From the NCBI GenBank assembly GCA_001599915.1, contig BCIG01000014.1, positions 124,001-188,000 of the forward strand: 64,000 nt of DNA. The letters are read 5' to 3'. Below, in pieces: positions 54,820-64,000 of this stretch. How positions within the stretch are numbered: position 1 is the first letter of the stretch; every line of letters begins with the position of its first letter. A program made the position numbers and the translations under genes. The DNA is from Symbiotaphrina buchneri (Eukaryota > Ascomycota > Symbiotaphrinales > Symbiotaphrinaceae). Under the pieces are notes generated by a model. That model did not search any database. It was given only the letters and a program-made list of their open reading frames with translations, and had not been told where the DNA came from.

Positions 54820-55390
54820 ATCGGTTCCTCTTGCGTTCAGGGGCTGTGTCTCCCTCGTTGTGGTTTCGATCGCATAGAATGGTCTTTGCTTCTTCGCTCT
54901 TGTCAATGCTGTTCAATGCCTCGAATGTCTCTTGATCGTTGGCGCTCCGGAGCTCTGGATCATTCCCAGCCTCAGTTGCAACTATGGTATCCGTCCTGGC
55001 TTTGGCGTTCAGCGAGCCCTTGGTGCAGTTGACACTTAGTATATGCTCGGCGCAGGTACATACTCTAATTCTCGTACTTTGACAATAGAATATGGTGCTT
55101 ATTCCGTTCCATCCCGGTGTACTGCTTGAACCTTCTATCAGGACCGTGCACTGAAGTATCATCCAGCTTTGCTCCTTCTTCCTTATTTAAGGGTCGCTCC
55201 TTCCTCCGTCGCCCTCCTTCCGTCTCCTGATCCACACCTTCCCAACTGGTCTCCAGTGCTTGCGCGCCAGAAATGCACACCTTCATAAATCTCTTTCCGG
55301 CTCCCGGAACCTACTTCAAACATGTCTTCTACATAACCAACTCGTTTCAGGGTCAGCCTTTGCTGATTCCTTGCTGCTCGATCGAGCCAG
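54820..55390. other. intergenic region with an unresolved first exon
   Basis: About 570 nt. It should contain the 3' UTR of the RRM gene and the promoter plus first coding exon of the gene that follows. I could not identify that exon: the candidate ATG at 55273 needs an unusual donor. Confidence 0.4.
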
Positions 55391-57421
55391 CTTCCAAAGG
55401 AGGAGCTTTTGGAGCGTCTGTTGCTCATCAAGTCTCAAGCCAGGATGCGGTACCAAAACTGGGATGTCCTCTTGTTCGCCGAGGGTTCCCGCGTGCCTCT
55501 TCAGGAGTTCAAGACGGCATGCAATGTCATCCGTGATCCAGGCATGTCTACCATATCCCTGGGATTCATCGGCCGTCGCTGACAACTCACCGCTCCAGAA
55601 GCAAGTCGCTCGCAGTTCTTTGCGGCCAGCAGCTACCATAACGTTAACGATACCGGCCGAGGGCCTCAACTGCCTGTTGTCTCCTCCTTCGTGCCCAGCC
55701 TACCACGAGGCTTTCCCTTCCGTGTCTCCGTGCACTCCTGGGAGGAGCCTACAGTGTCCCGGAACCTCGATGGCTTGAGCCATGCGGGAGATATCCCCCT
55801 CTTTGAAGCTAGGGTCTACCTCGATGGTCATCAAGTCGCGTAAGTTGAGCCAGCTCCCCTTTAGGACCGCTGTTGACCATAGCTATGAAGCGGCATTTTC
55901 TTCGGAGTCAAGACGAACTGGCCTCAAATTATTGGTAGGTCGCTCAGACCGTACTTCCGCTGTCTACATTGACTGACCAACCCCAGAGCTTGGAACTGGT
56001 ACGTCAGTGGAATAGATGATTCCTTACGCTCTGCTGCCCTTGTAGACCTGGCAATATATGCTTACCCGACCACCCAGATATCGACAAGCAGGGTAACTTC
56101 GACGTCTTGAAGTTTCCTCCTTTCCACCCAGAAGTCCTTACCCAGAACTGGTGGAGTGCGGCCGAAGACCTCGGGAGGGTAAAGGTTGTCCTTTGTGAGG
56201 GCTTTGCTAGGGAAAACCGCATCCCTCCTTTCGAGAGAGCGAGGAACCTCGTTGCATTTTCGTTTCAACATGCGCCGCTTGGTATGTGCAACGGGGCTCT
56301 GCTACCGGTACTAGGCTCTTTCTAAACTGGTTACAGATATCCTGGAGGCAAGAGGAATTGCATGGCCGAACCCGGGCATGTGGCTACAGCCACACTTGCC
56401 CTCGTTGAATTGCCAGCCTCAATCCCCTAGAAGAGGTGACACTGATGCAGAGCTCCATGCACACTCCCCTCACCGGCAAACGTTCGGTAATGCCTTCAGG
56501 GACCTGCCGGCAGTATATCAATTCCCCATGATGGCATATCCGCCTGGTTTCAACAACTCAGCGTTTTCCCGACCATATATTCCAATGCTACCGCAATGGC
56601 TTCCTGCTTCGGCTTTGCCGGACCCCTTTCTGGAATCAGCCAACCAACAACAGCAGCAGCAGTTCCCAACCGCCCGGAAGGAATCTAGTGACCTATCCAT
56701 GCCAGATTACTCCAACTCCAGCCGCAATTCTAGCGGGGACGTATCCATGAACAGCAAACCTGCGAGCGTCACAGCTCCTTTACCAGATGATCAATATGAA
56801 CAGCTAGTGCAAGCTTTGAGTCCTGGGAAAGGCAGCGTGGGCACAACGTTCACGCCGGCCAATACACGCCGCAGCAGCATCGCCTCCAGCACCCAGCCCC
56901 TAAGACCTTCAGCAGCTGCCGAAGCCCGAGCGGCCTCGTATAAGAACAGCCAGCGCAAGGAAGCGAGCACCAGCCGCGCAGTGTCTACCCGTGAGGTCTC
57001 TGAGTCCAGTAACCATTCACGTCTATCGGACGAATTCCTCTCCGAGGACAAAGAGAATCTTGACCCCAAAGTCTACCGCAAACCTGCAACCTCGATCAAG
57101 GGAAAGAAAGAGGGCAGCAAACCCCGGGACCGCAGCCGCAGCGTCTCCGCAGTCAATGCGCCGCCCTCCAACGAACAACCTCCAAAACTGCCACAACCTG
57201 AGCGGTTGAGCCCCCTTCCCGCAAAGGGGTCGGGCAGCAGCAAGAGGAAGCGCGAGTTGTCTTTGAAGCAGCCCCTGGCTGACCGGGAGGACGTCAACGA
57301 CTCGCCGACGAGGAAGCTCTCGAGATCGGAAAAGGTCAGCGTGTATGAAGACCCGGCCGATACGGACGAGGCGCGTGCGAATGTCACGATGCCGTTTGAG
57401 GAGCTCGGTCCTATTGAATAG
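55391..57421 (+). CDS. conserved ascomycete protein of unknown function
   Basis: Exons 55391-55541, 55599-55839, 55891-55934, 55987-55998 (12 nt), 56078-56281 and 56337-57421 keep one frame and encode at least 578 residues. The first exon, upstream of LPKEELLERLLLIK, was not found; ATG 55445 (MRYQNWDVLLF) is a fallback start. A folded N-terminal domain (~1-240) shows RYQNWDVLLFAEGSRVPLQE, LPVVSSFVPSLPRGFPFRVS, VHSWEEPT, FFGVKTNWPQIIELGT, DVLKFPPFHPEVLTQNWW and RIPPFERARNLVAFSFQHAP, blocks I recall from many Eurotiomycete hypothetical proteins. The rest is disordered, with basic stretches (GSSKRKREL) and an acidic end. Intron 55542-55598 begins with GC rather than GT. Function unknown. Confidence 0.78.
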
Positions 57422-59133
57422 GTGCCGGCTGGCCCTCTTTTCTTATCGTTCGGGCCGCGGAACAGCTTTAAGGGGGTGGGGTTAATGCTGGAGGTAGAAT
57501 GCCGCCAGGGGTGGAGGCCCAGTGTTGGTCCCTGGGAGGTCGGCCTGGGCGAACTGCTCTGCCATGATTATGTCCTTGTTACAAGGTCATCTTCCGTTCA
57601 TGCTATCACTATCACTCTTTCTGTCGAGCATCTGTAGCCTGTCCGGTGGAAGCAATCCCTTATGGAAAGCTAGAGGTGGAAACAAACAAGGACCGTCTTG
57701 CCCCGCGAGGGGCTTTCTTTCATGTTTCTCTGTCTTGTAGAGTTGCGTACTATGCATAATGCATTTTAATATCAATTGACAATGACTAGAAGTCGGTTAC
57801 CAGCATGATAATATCTACCGTAGCTTTCAATTCCATGGCACGATGCGAGTGACGAAACTCAGTCTAAGGCTTGAGGGAAACGCTTGAGGGACTACCTTCA
57901 TTTCAGGGGCGGGGCATACGGACAGGCGCCTATAACACACAGAGCAGGGCACTCAGAGACTTTTCTTGGACTTGGACCACGTGCATTCTTGCATTTGACA
58001 TTGTAAAAACGGCGGGCCGGGCGTAATTTGCATCGACAGATAGAGAGCAGGACTCCATGGCCTAAGAAGAACGCCGAAGAAACGCCCACACGCACACAAC
58101 ATCCGCACCTGCGCGCAGGCCCGAGCGACTTGCCGACTCACAGTCATACCCACACTGAAAGTAGAGAGCACGGCATGTGAACAGCGAGTGTTTCTGGCAG
58201 CAAATACAGGAGCTGGAGTGGTGCGATATGACACGACGTGGCACGCACGACCGCACGTCAAGCAAGCAAACAAGCAAGCCCCAAGGGCGAGGCGAGGCAA
58301 TTGACATACACAAACATTTGACAGGCACGCATGCAGAGCCGAAGCAGGGGCGGCAGCAGCAGCAAGCAAGCAAGCAGATTTTGAAACAGTGAGCAGCTCA
58401 GATAGACACAGGGCGCCGGGTCGCAAACAAGCTAAGCAGCCCCAATATCAAACAAACGCAACGCAAAGCACAGCAGTTAACGCGACACACACGCGCGGAC
58501 AACGAAGCCAGCCAAGCTGAGGCCAAGCAAGCAGATGGAGCAAGTAGAGTCGAGAAACGCAACCGGAAACCGAATTTGACACCGAAGCTGAGACCGACAA
58601 CACAGAACGACCCGCAAAACGGACGGACACCTGCACATGAAGACGTGGAGTTTCGCGGAATGGGTGGCGACATTATGGCTGAGTACCTGGACCAGATCGA
58701 TGCCGGGTGCGCAGCGCCGTGACCATGTGAGGAGCGGATAATGTGACGAGATGTGATGCAACGGAGAAATCAGAAGGCAAGACGATCCGACCGGAAAATG
58801 CGAGCCGAAGGACAAACGTGTGGTACCGAGCGAAGTGGTCAGAACGAAGGCTTTTGAGTCCATCTAGTCGAGAAACCGTCTATACTGTGGGTCGAGGACC
58901 GTGTGACTCGCCCAAGCCTCCAGTCTGTTCCATCAACACCTCTTGGGACCATGCCCCGATAACAACAAACGCCGAAACTCTCTATCCAACCCACCCGAAC
59001 GAGCCCTATTCACGGATTTCGAAATTTGTCCGAGGAGAAGAAAGGATTCCACAACTAGGGACACATGGACCCCCGCGTTCTTTTGCAAACTCTAACAATC
59101 AAAACACCACTTCTATAGATGTCCAGCCGATGG
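57422..59133. other. intergenic region between convergent genes
   Basis: About 1.7 kb holding two 3' UTRs and simple repeats. Long frames on the minus strand near 57.9-58.8 kb are Cys/Leu/Ser-rich translations of repetitive CAAG/GCAGC DNA and are not accepted as genes. Confidence 0.55.
58258..58378. repeat. CAAG/CAGC microsatellite cluster
   Basis: Two runs of CAAG units (58258-58281 and ~58358-58376), the second preceded by CAGCAG repeats, within a purine-rich strand. A simple-sequence repeat with no gene seen. Confidence 0.75.
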
Positions 59134-61803
59134 CTAGAGCGTGACTTCGCCGACCTCGCCACCGTCTGCGTTCCCATAGTTTATGCTCGTTTGGAAGTCG
59201 AATGATGGGCCCTGGTCCCCATCCCCTGTGTTGAGGAACGAGTCGAAGTCGAAGTTTTCCAGAACATCGGCGCTGTCTAGTGAACCAAAATCGAGGCTGA
59301 ACTGTAAAGGCTGAGGTGATCAGTGGTCTACTCGGCAACTAGTGTAGCATCGTACACAGGAACCATCACTTACATCAGTGTCCATGCCGAATGCATTCTG
59401 GTTAGGGTCCGGCGGCGGCGGAGCAGCAATGGCCGGTGCAGGTGCGGGTGCCGGTGCAACCGGGGGCGCAGGAGCGGGTTGATTGCCGTTTGGTTGCTGA
59501 CCTTTCTGGTTGTTGAAAGAGTTAGGGTGGACCGGTGTGATCGGGGTCGACGGCGTTGGTGTCGGCGGTTCCTGAGCTTCAGAAGTAGGCGTAGCGCTCG
59601 GCGCATTGGCGGCGCCTCCCTTCTTTGAAGCCTGGCGCTATTATCAAGGTCAACATCTCAACAAGCATGAAACGCGGGTTAACAAAAATACCTTCCGAGA
59701 CTCTTTGCCCTCTTTCTTTTTCGGATTAGGTTTATTGGTCTGCTGTGGCGTCGGCGGGGCCGCAGGTTGCTGAGGCGATGCCGGTCGGTTCTGGTTCTGG
59801 TTGACGGGGGGCGCTTGAGGCGGTGGCATATTGGTCTGGCGCGGGGTACCCATCTGCTGTGGCTGGCCTTGCGGAGGTTGTTGCATCATCCCGGCCTGGC
59901 CCTGAGGTCCTTGTTGCCAATTGGCATTCGGCATTCGCCCTTGTTGACGAGCCATAGCTTCCAACTGTTGTGGGTTCATTGGCTGGCCACCAGGGAAACC
60001 ACCGGGGTGAGAGCTAGGGGGCCGCATCATATTGCCGTTGGGGACACCGCCCATACCATCACCGGCCATAGCCTTCATGTTGTAGAATTGTTGGTTCATG
60101 TCCGGGGGCATCTGACCGGGGACGAAGTTCATCGCTGCAGGAGAACCGCGCGCCTGGGGTATCGAGCCGTCGGGTAGTGGTGAACCAGTGAGACCAGACT
60201 GCGCCATCTTGGGTGTACCGCGCTTCATCTGATCATTGGGACCAGGAGACTGCCCGGTCCTGCTACCTTGCGGAGACATACTCTGGAAAGTAGGCTGACC
60301 GTTTGGTCCAGGAGGGCCATCACCTCGTGCCAAATCTTGCTCTTGCCTTGCCATCATAAGCCTCCTCTTGTTCTGTTGCTCGAGAAGCATCAACTGCATC
60401 TGATAATCTTGCAAAGCGTGGTTGCCCTGCCCTTGCGGTCCTCCCTGCATGGCCTGCATGGCCTGCATGTTTTGCATATTCTGCATATTCTGCATTGCGC
60501 GCATTTGCGGGTGGCCGGCGTAGAATTCGCCCATGTCGGAGTTTTGTTGCATCATCGGCGAGCCTTGATTCGGGATTCCGTTGACGTTCATGTTACCGGG
60601 CTTCGGCATAGCTTGCCGTTGTTGGTTCGCCAGATTTTGCGCGTAGACTTGGATAGACTTAGCCTGCACTGTAGGATTTTGACCACGGAAAGAATTGAAT
60701 TGACCTGTGTTCAACTGACTCGCGTCTATGCCATTGGCATTGAGGACCGAGATTGCTTGTGCAGTGGACTGCGCACTGTTCATCTGCTGTCCCTGCATTG
60801 GCCGACCATTTGGACCCATCTGCTGACCGTTGAACGGTCCACCATCTAATCGAGGCCGCTTTGACGGGGAGGGCGCATTCTCAGCCGACGATGGCGATTG
60901 GGGGCGTTGCTGGCCATTAATGTCAACATCCGAGTTGTCTCTTTGCATCTGTTGTTGTTGCTGCTGCTGCAACTTCGCCATCTGCTGCAGCTGTTGCGGT
61001 GTTCTGTAGCCACATCGATCAGTATAATCATCACACCACTCGAGAGTGGATACAAAGGAAATGCTATGTGCATGTGTATGGTTAGCTTACGGTTGAACGT
61101 ACGCGTTACGGCTATTGTGTATTGCCTTGGTCCGCAGGTCCTGATTTCCACCATTGGGTTGCATGCCACGCATCATATTCTGATATTGGTTCATTTGACC
61201 GGGCATCATCTGCGGGTTCATCTGACGCAGTAGCGCCTGCTGCTGCTCCTGTCTCATCCGCGATTGTTGCTGAACACCCACCATCAGCCGCATCCTTTAC
61301 GAACAGTGCGTCAAACCTACCTGAGTATGTTGGATGTACTGGAGATGTGCTCCAGCGTCACCCGACTTTGACTTGTTGCGCTGAGCGAGGAACAGGTCCC
61401 AGAAAACGCACCACCAACCGAAAAGAAAATCAGTATTCACAGTGTTGGGAAGCGGAAGGTCGTCCGGGATTCTAGACTCTAGATCATCCTTCATATCGGT
61501 GTCCATATTATCGTCAACGCCGTTCATCTCACCATCCCGACGCCGGCCCGGGCTTGTTTTGGTGCGCTCTTTTCTCTCTATATTAACTTGCTCGCTCGTA
61601 ACCATCGCACGCGCAGCATCGTATAGCCCGTTCCGAAGAAGGTATTCGTAGATTCCCGTGTTTAATCGGGTCCTGTAGTCGTTAAGGGAGTTGGAGTTCT
61701 CCCGCGAGCCACCACTAGAATCACTGTTCATCATCGGCATGCTCCCGACACCACCTACTGGTCCACCCATGGCATTCATGCCGGCCATATTCATTTGATT
61801 CAT
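59134..61803 (-). CDS. somA: SomA developmental regulator (LisH/LUFS, Flo8/LEUNIG-like)
   Basis: A nuclear co-regulator that, in Aspergillus, acts with PtaB to control conidiation, adhesion and biofilm genes downstream of cAMP-PKA. Minus-strand exons 61803-61321, 61269-61091, 61003-59692, 59631-59374 and 59301-59134 total 2400 nt, 799 residues. The LisH/LUFS signature is near residues 44-70 (RLNTGIYEYLLRNGLYDAAR) and 125-140 (FLFGWWCVFWDLF). Long Gln/Met/Asn/Pro-rich low-complexity regions follow (LQQQQQQQMQRD, repeated MQN and MQA dipeptide-like runs). There is an internal nuclear-type KRPRLD and a C-terminal acidic/aromatic region (FSLDFGSLDSADVLENFDFD) that looks like an activation segment. 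The introns are 51, 87, 60 and 72 nt. The gene is complete. Confidence 0.92.
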
Positions 61804-63364
61804 GATGCGTCCGTCAGAGACCGTGATCCCGCGATGAGATCACAACACTCCGCGTCGCGTTTGTGTCGGGTTTGATGTTATCACGGACTAGTGTGTGGAG
61901 GCGCTTAGATCCGAATGCGGCGAATAGATCGTTCAGCCACAACGCGAGATCACGACAGGCGCGGCAACAACAGGATTACCGCAACGGTTGATAGCGAGCG
62001 TCAGAGGTGCGACTGAGTCGAAGGATGGAATCCACGAAGCAACATCCAGGGTCAGGCGGAGGGCAAGACTGACGATTTCCGGTCGATGGGGTGGGTGATT
62101 GCTTGAAAAGGAGACAAGCGAAGAGGTGGGTGGGTGCTGAGTAACAGCCAAGGCGTGTGTGCTCGTGACGGGCCCGAGCAAATCAGGACGCAGGAGGGCA
62201 ACAGGCGCTGCTGGACGTTTGCCCTGCCGACGGTGATTAGGATTATCGTGAAGGACAAAGTGAAGGGGGGTCCGTTGTCGACGTCGGTGTCAAGGGAAGG
62301 TTGGTGGTGAGGAAAGTAAGCTTCGGTGGGACGACGGTAGCGGCCAGGCGAGAGTGGTGGAGAGCGTGTGGATTGCGCTCTGGTGCTGGGGCTCACCACC
62401 GTGGCCTGCTTTGAGCGAGCGATGCGTGATTGGAGCGAGTTAAAAGCAGCGTGGTTGGAACGATATGGCTAATCGCACTGCGCTTGCGGGTAACGCTGAG
62501 CACACCCACAGTAGTCTTAGGCACGGGAGGGAGTGGAGAAACTTTGCTTCACTCAGGGCGCTGCCTCTTATCCGCCCGTGAGCGCCCGCGGTAGCAAAAA
62601 GGGTCGTCTAGTCCCTGGCGGGCGGGCAGATCGATAGGCAAAGCCGCGGTTGTTGATTTTGAGTTGGCGACGGGGCCCGCTCCACACTCGGCAGATGGAG
62701 AACGATAGGATGAAGCTGGATAAGCAGCCAATTTTTCCGAGGCCAATTGCACCGGGAAAATGCCTACGAGTCGGCGATGAAAGATGGAGGAAAAAGAGGA
62801 AGAAGGCTGCTCGAGGGAGGGTCCAGGTATATTATCTGGCGCAAAAGGGGATGGGCAGAGAGGTGTGGCAGCCGCAGAGATACTCCGTCTGGGTTAGGGT
62901 TATTGGGGTTTTGACGCTGCTTTTGTCGCACTCGCACTCGCGAACTCCAACCCAATGCACGTGTTTTACGAGACCTGAAAGGCCCGCGAATTTGTTTTCA
63001 TCCTTCTGGAGACGATAAGTTGTCCTTGATGAAAGAATTCCAACTGGCATGCCAATCTATCCGCCTTACTCAGGAGGTGCGGAAGTCATTCCCGATGCGC
63101 CATTTAGGGTCCGATATATCGGAGCTATGCCGCTCGACGCAGTGCTGAAGTGTGAAGTTCCGGATATCATTAGCTTTCGGCCTTTGGACAACCTTCTGTC
63201 CCCTGTGATTGCTCTAATGGAAGCCCTAACAAGATGCGCTTGTCTCTGGAGATCCCAAAGCTCATGCATAGGCCGCTATTTTCCAATGGACTCCTTAGAC
63301 GCCTTGTACCCTGTTAATTCCACGCCATCAGTTCGCAACCTTTCCTCTCATAAACACTTCCCTC
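61804..63364. other. somA upstream region
   Basis: About 1.56 kb between the somA start and the bet3 stop codon. GC-rich and free of convincing frames. Much of it is probably the somA promoter and leader, consistent with a regulated developmental gene. No specific site can be named. Confidence 0.5.
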
Positions 63365-64000
63365 TCAGTCATCCTCAGGCGGCATCTCGTCATCGATATA
63401 CCGTATTAACGTTATCCTCATCTCGGTCGTGTCATTACCTCGTAGCACGTCGCTGATAAAATGCGCTTCAACTTGCATTTGCACCTGTAACGGTCAATTG
63501 TCACACTTTCCTTCCTCTTCAACCAGTCGAGAATGAGAAGATGCCTACCATTTCCAACGCCCCTCTGAGTATGCCACAGAATATGTTGGAATACCAGAGT
63601 TCATCTTGTGCGCGACCGTCATCAGGCAACTCAACGAAATCGGCGAGAGGATTTTCATCAAAAATCAAGGAGAAGGATTTATTATCGCTGGTCCAATTCG
63701 TGACTGTGGGTGTGATGTTGAGAAATATCTTGAATCCAACCTATGCTAACATTAGTCCAGGGTTACACCTAGAGAATTGACCGAAGACTATACTTTCGAG
63801 ATCATTTCAGCGGTCTCGCGGAAATTGGCACATCGGCCGACGCTGGACTTTGCAAGGAAGTCCTCTATCAAGCGCAAGCCAATGTTGTAACCCATTTTGT
63901 CTAATTGTTTGTTCACCTCCACATAGTCGCTATCGTAGTCTTTACAAAGCTGCGACACTACAGTGCCGTACGTGAGGGTCACGAGCTCTGCGTTCACTTT
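63365..64000 (-). CDS. bet3: TRAPP complex subunit Bet3 (5' end outside window)
   Basis: A core subunit of the TRAPP tethering complex, which acts as a Rab/Ypt1 exchange factor at the ER-Golgi step. The window holds the last three exons: 64000-63794 (cut at the edge), 63740-63549 and 63484-63365, with introns of 53 and 64 nt, 172 residues in all. Recognised blocks are VNAELVTLTYGTVVSQLCKD, NKQLDKMGYNIGLRLIEDFL, RCANFRETAEMISKVGFKIF, FDENPLADFVELPDD, YSNIFCGILRGALEMVQMQV and DEMPPEDD at the end. These identify Bet3 rather than its paralogue Trs33. The family has only about 15-20 residues before this point, so little is missing. Confidence 0.95.

Noticed and set aside
57953-58863. Long minus-strand frames over the CAAG/CAGC repeats
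   Set aside because: Composition of the simple repeats removes stops. The Cys/Leu/Ala-rich products look like repeat translations, not proteins.

Overview
The window looks like nuclear chromosomal DNA of a filamentous ascomycete (Pezizomycotina). I favour Eurotiomycetes, but that is an inference from gene content: a SomA/LUFS developmental regulator, a Zn2Cys6 factor, a Csx1-type RNA-binding protein and a DUF7580 protein. Most genes carry several 46-100 nt introns with GT...AG ends and CTAAC-like branch points. I found no rRNA, tRNA, CRISPR array, recognisable transposon or virus-like element.

Left part (1-23.4 kb, mostly + strand): elongation-factor-2 lysine methyltransferase; a proline-rich orphan; a conserved unknown protein with an apparent 1-nt frameshift; a basic nuclear-looking unknown protein; a small Cys-containing orphan (-); a Zn2Cys6 transcription factor (-); the cyclophilin-RRM protein Cyp6; UDP-N-acetylglucosamine pyrophosphorylase; a seven-zinc-knuckle CNBP/Gis2 protein; and the meiotic recombinase Dmc1, split into about 18 exons.

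Middle part (24.6-37 kb): a divergent pair, a helical/C2H2 zinc-finger protein (-) facing a DUF7580 protein (+), each with an apparent single-base frameshift; then rRNA-processing factor Rrp7 (+); then five lineage-specific genes all on the minus strand (31.1-36.7 kb). Two of these are clearly diverged paralogues and a third may be. The orphan at 2.2-3.2 kb may be a further remote member.

Right part (37.8-64 kb): a Rieske/AIF-type flavoprotein, a PPxY-bearing arrestin and an alpha/beta-hydrolase lipase with two reading-frame discontinuities, all on the minus strand; V-ATPase subunit G (Vma10), built from six coding exons including a start-codon-only exon and a 9-nt microexon, divergent from Pet117; a coiled-coil protein; a three-RRM Csx1/Nam8-like protein; a conserved unknown ascomycete protein; the LisH/LUFS regulator SomA; and the 3' part of TRAPP subunit Bet3, cut by the window edge.

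Most genes are housekeeping and act independently: protein and rRNA modification, nucleotide-sugar supply for chitin and glycans, vacuolar acidification, COX assembly and ER-Golgi tethering. The parts least explained by known biology are the 31-37 kb orphan family and the C2H2/DUF7580 pair. Exon coordinates were worked out by hand from splice signals and reading frame, so they are predictions.
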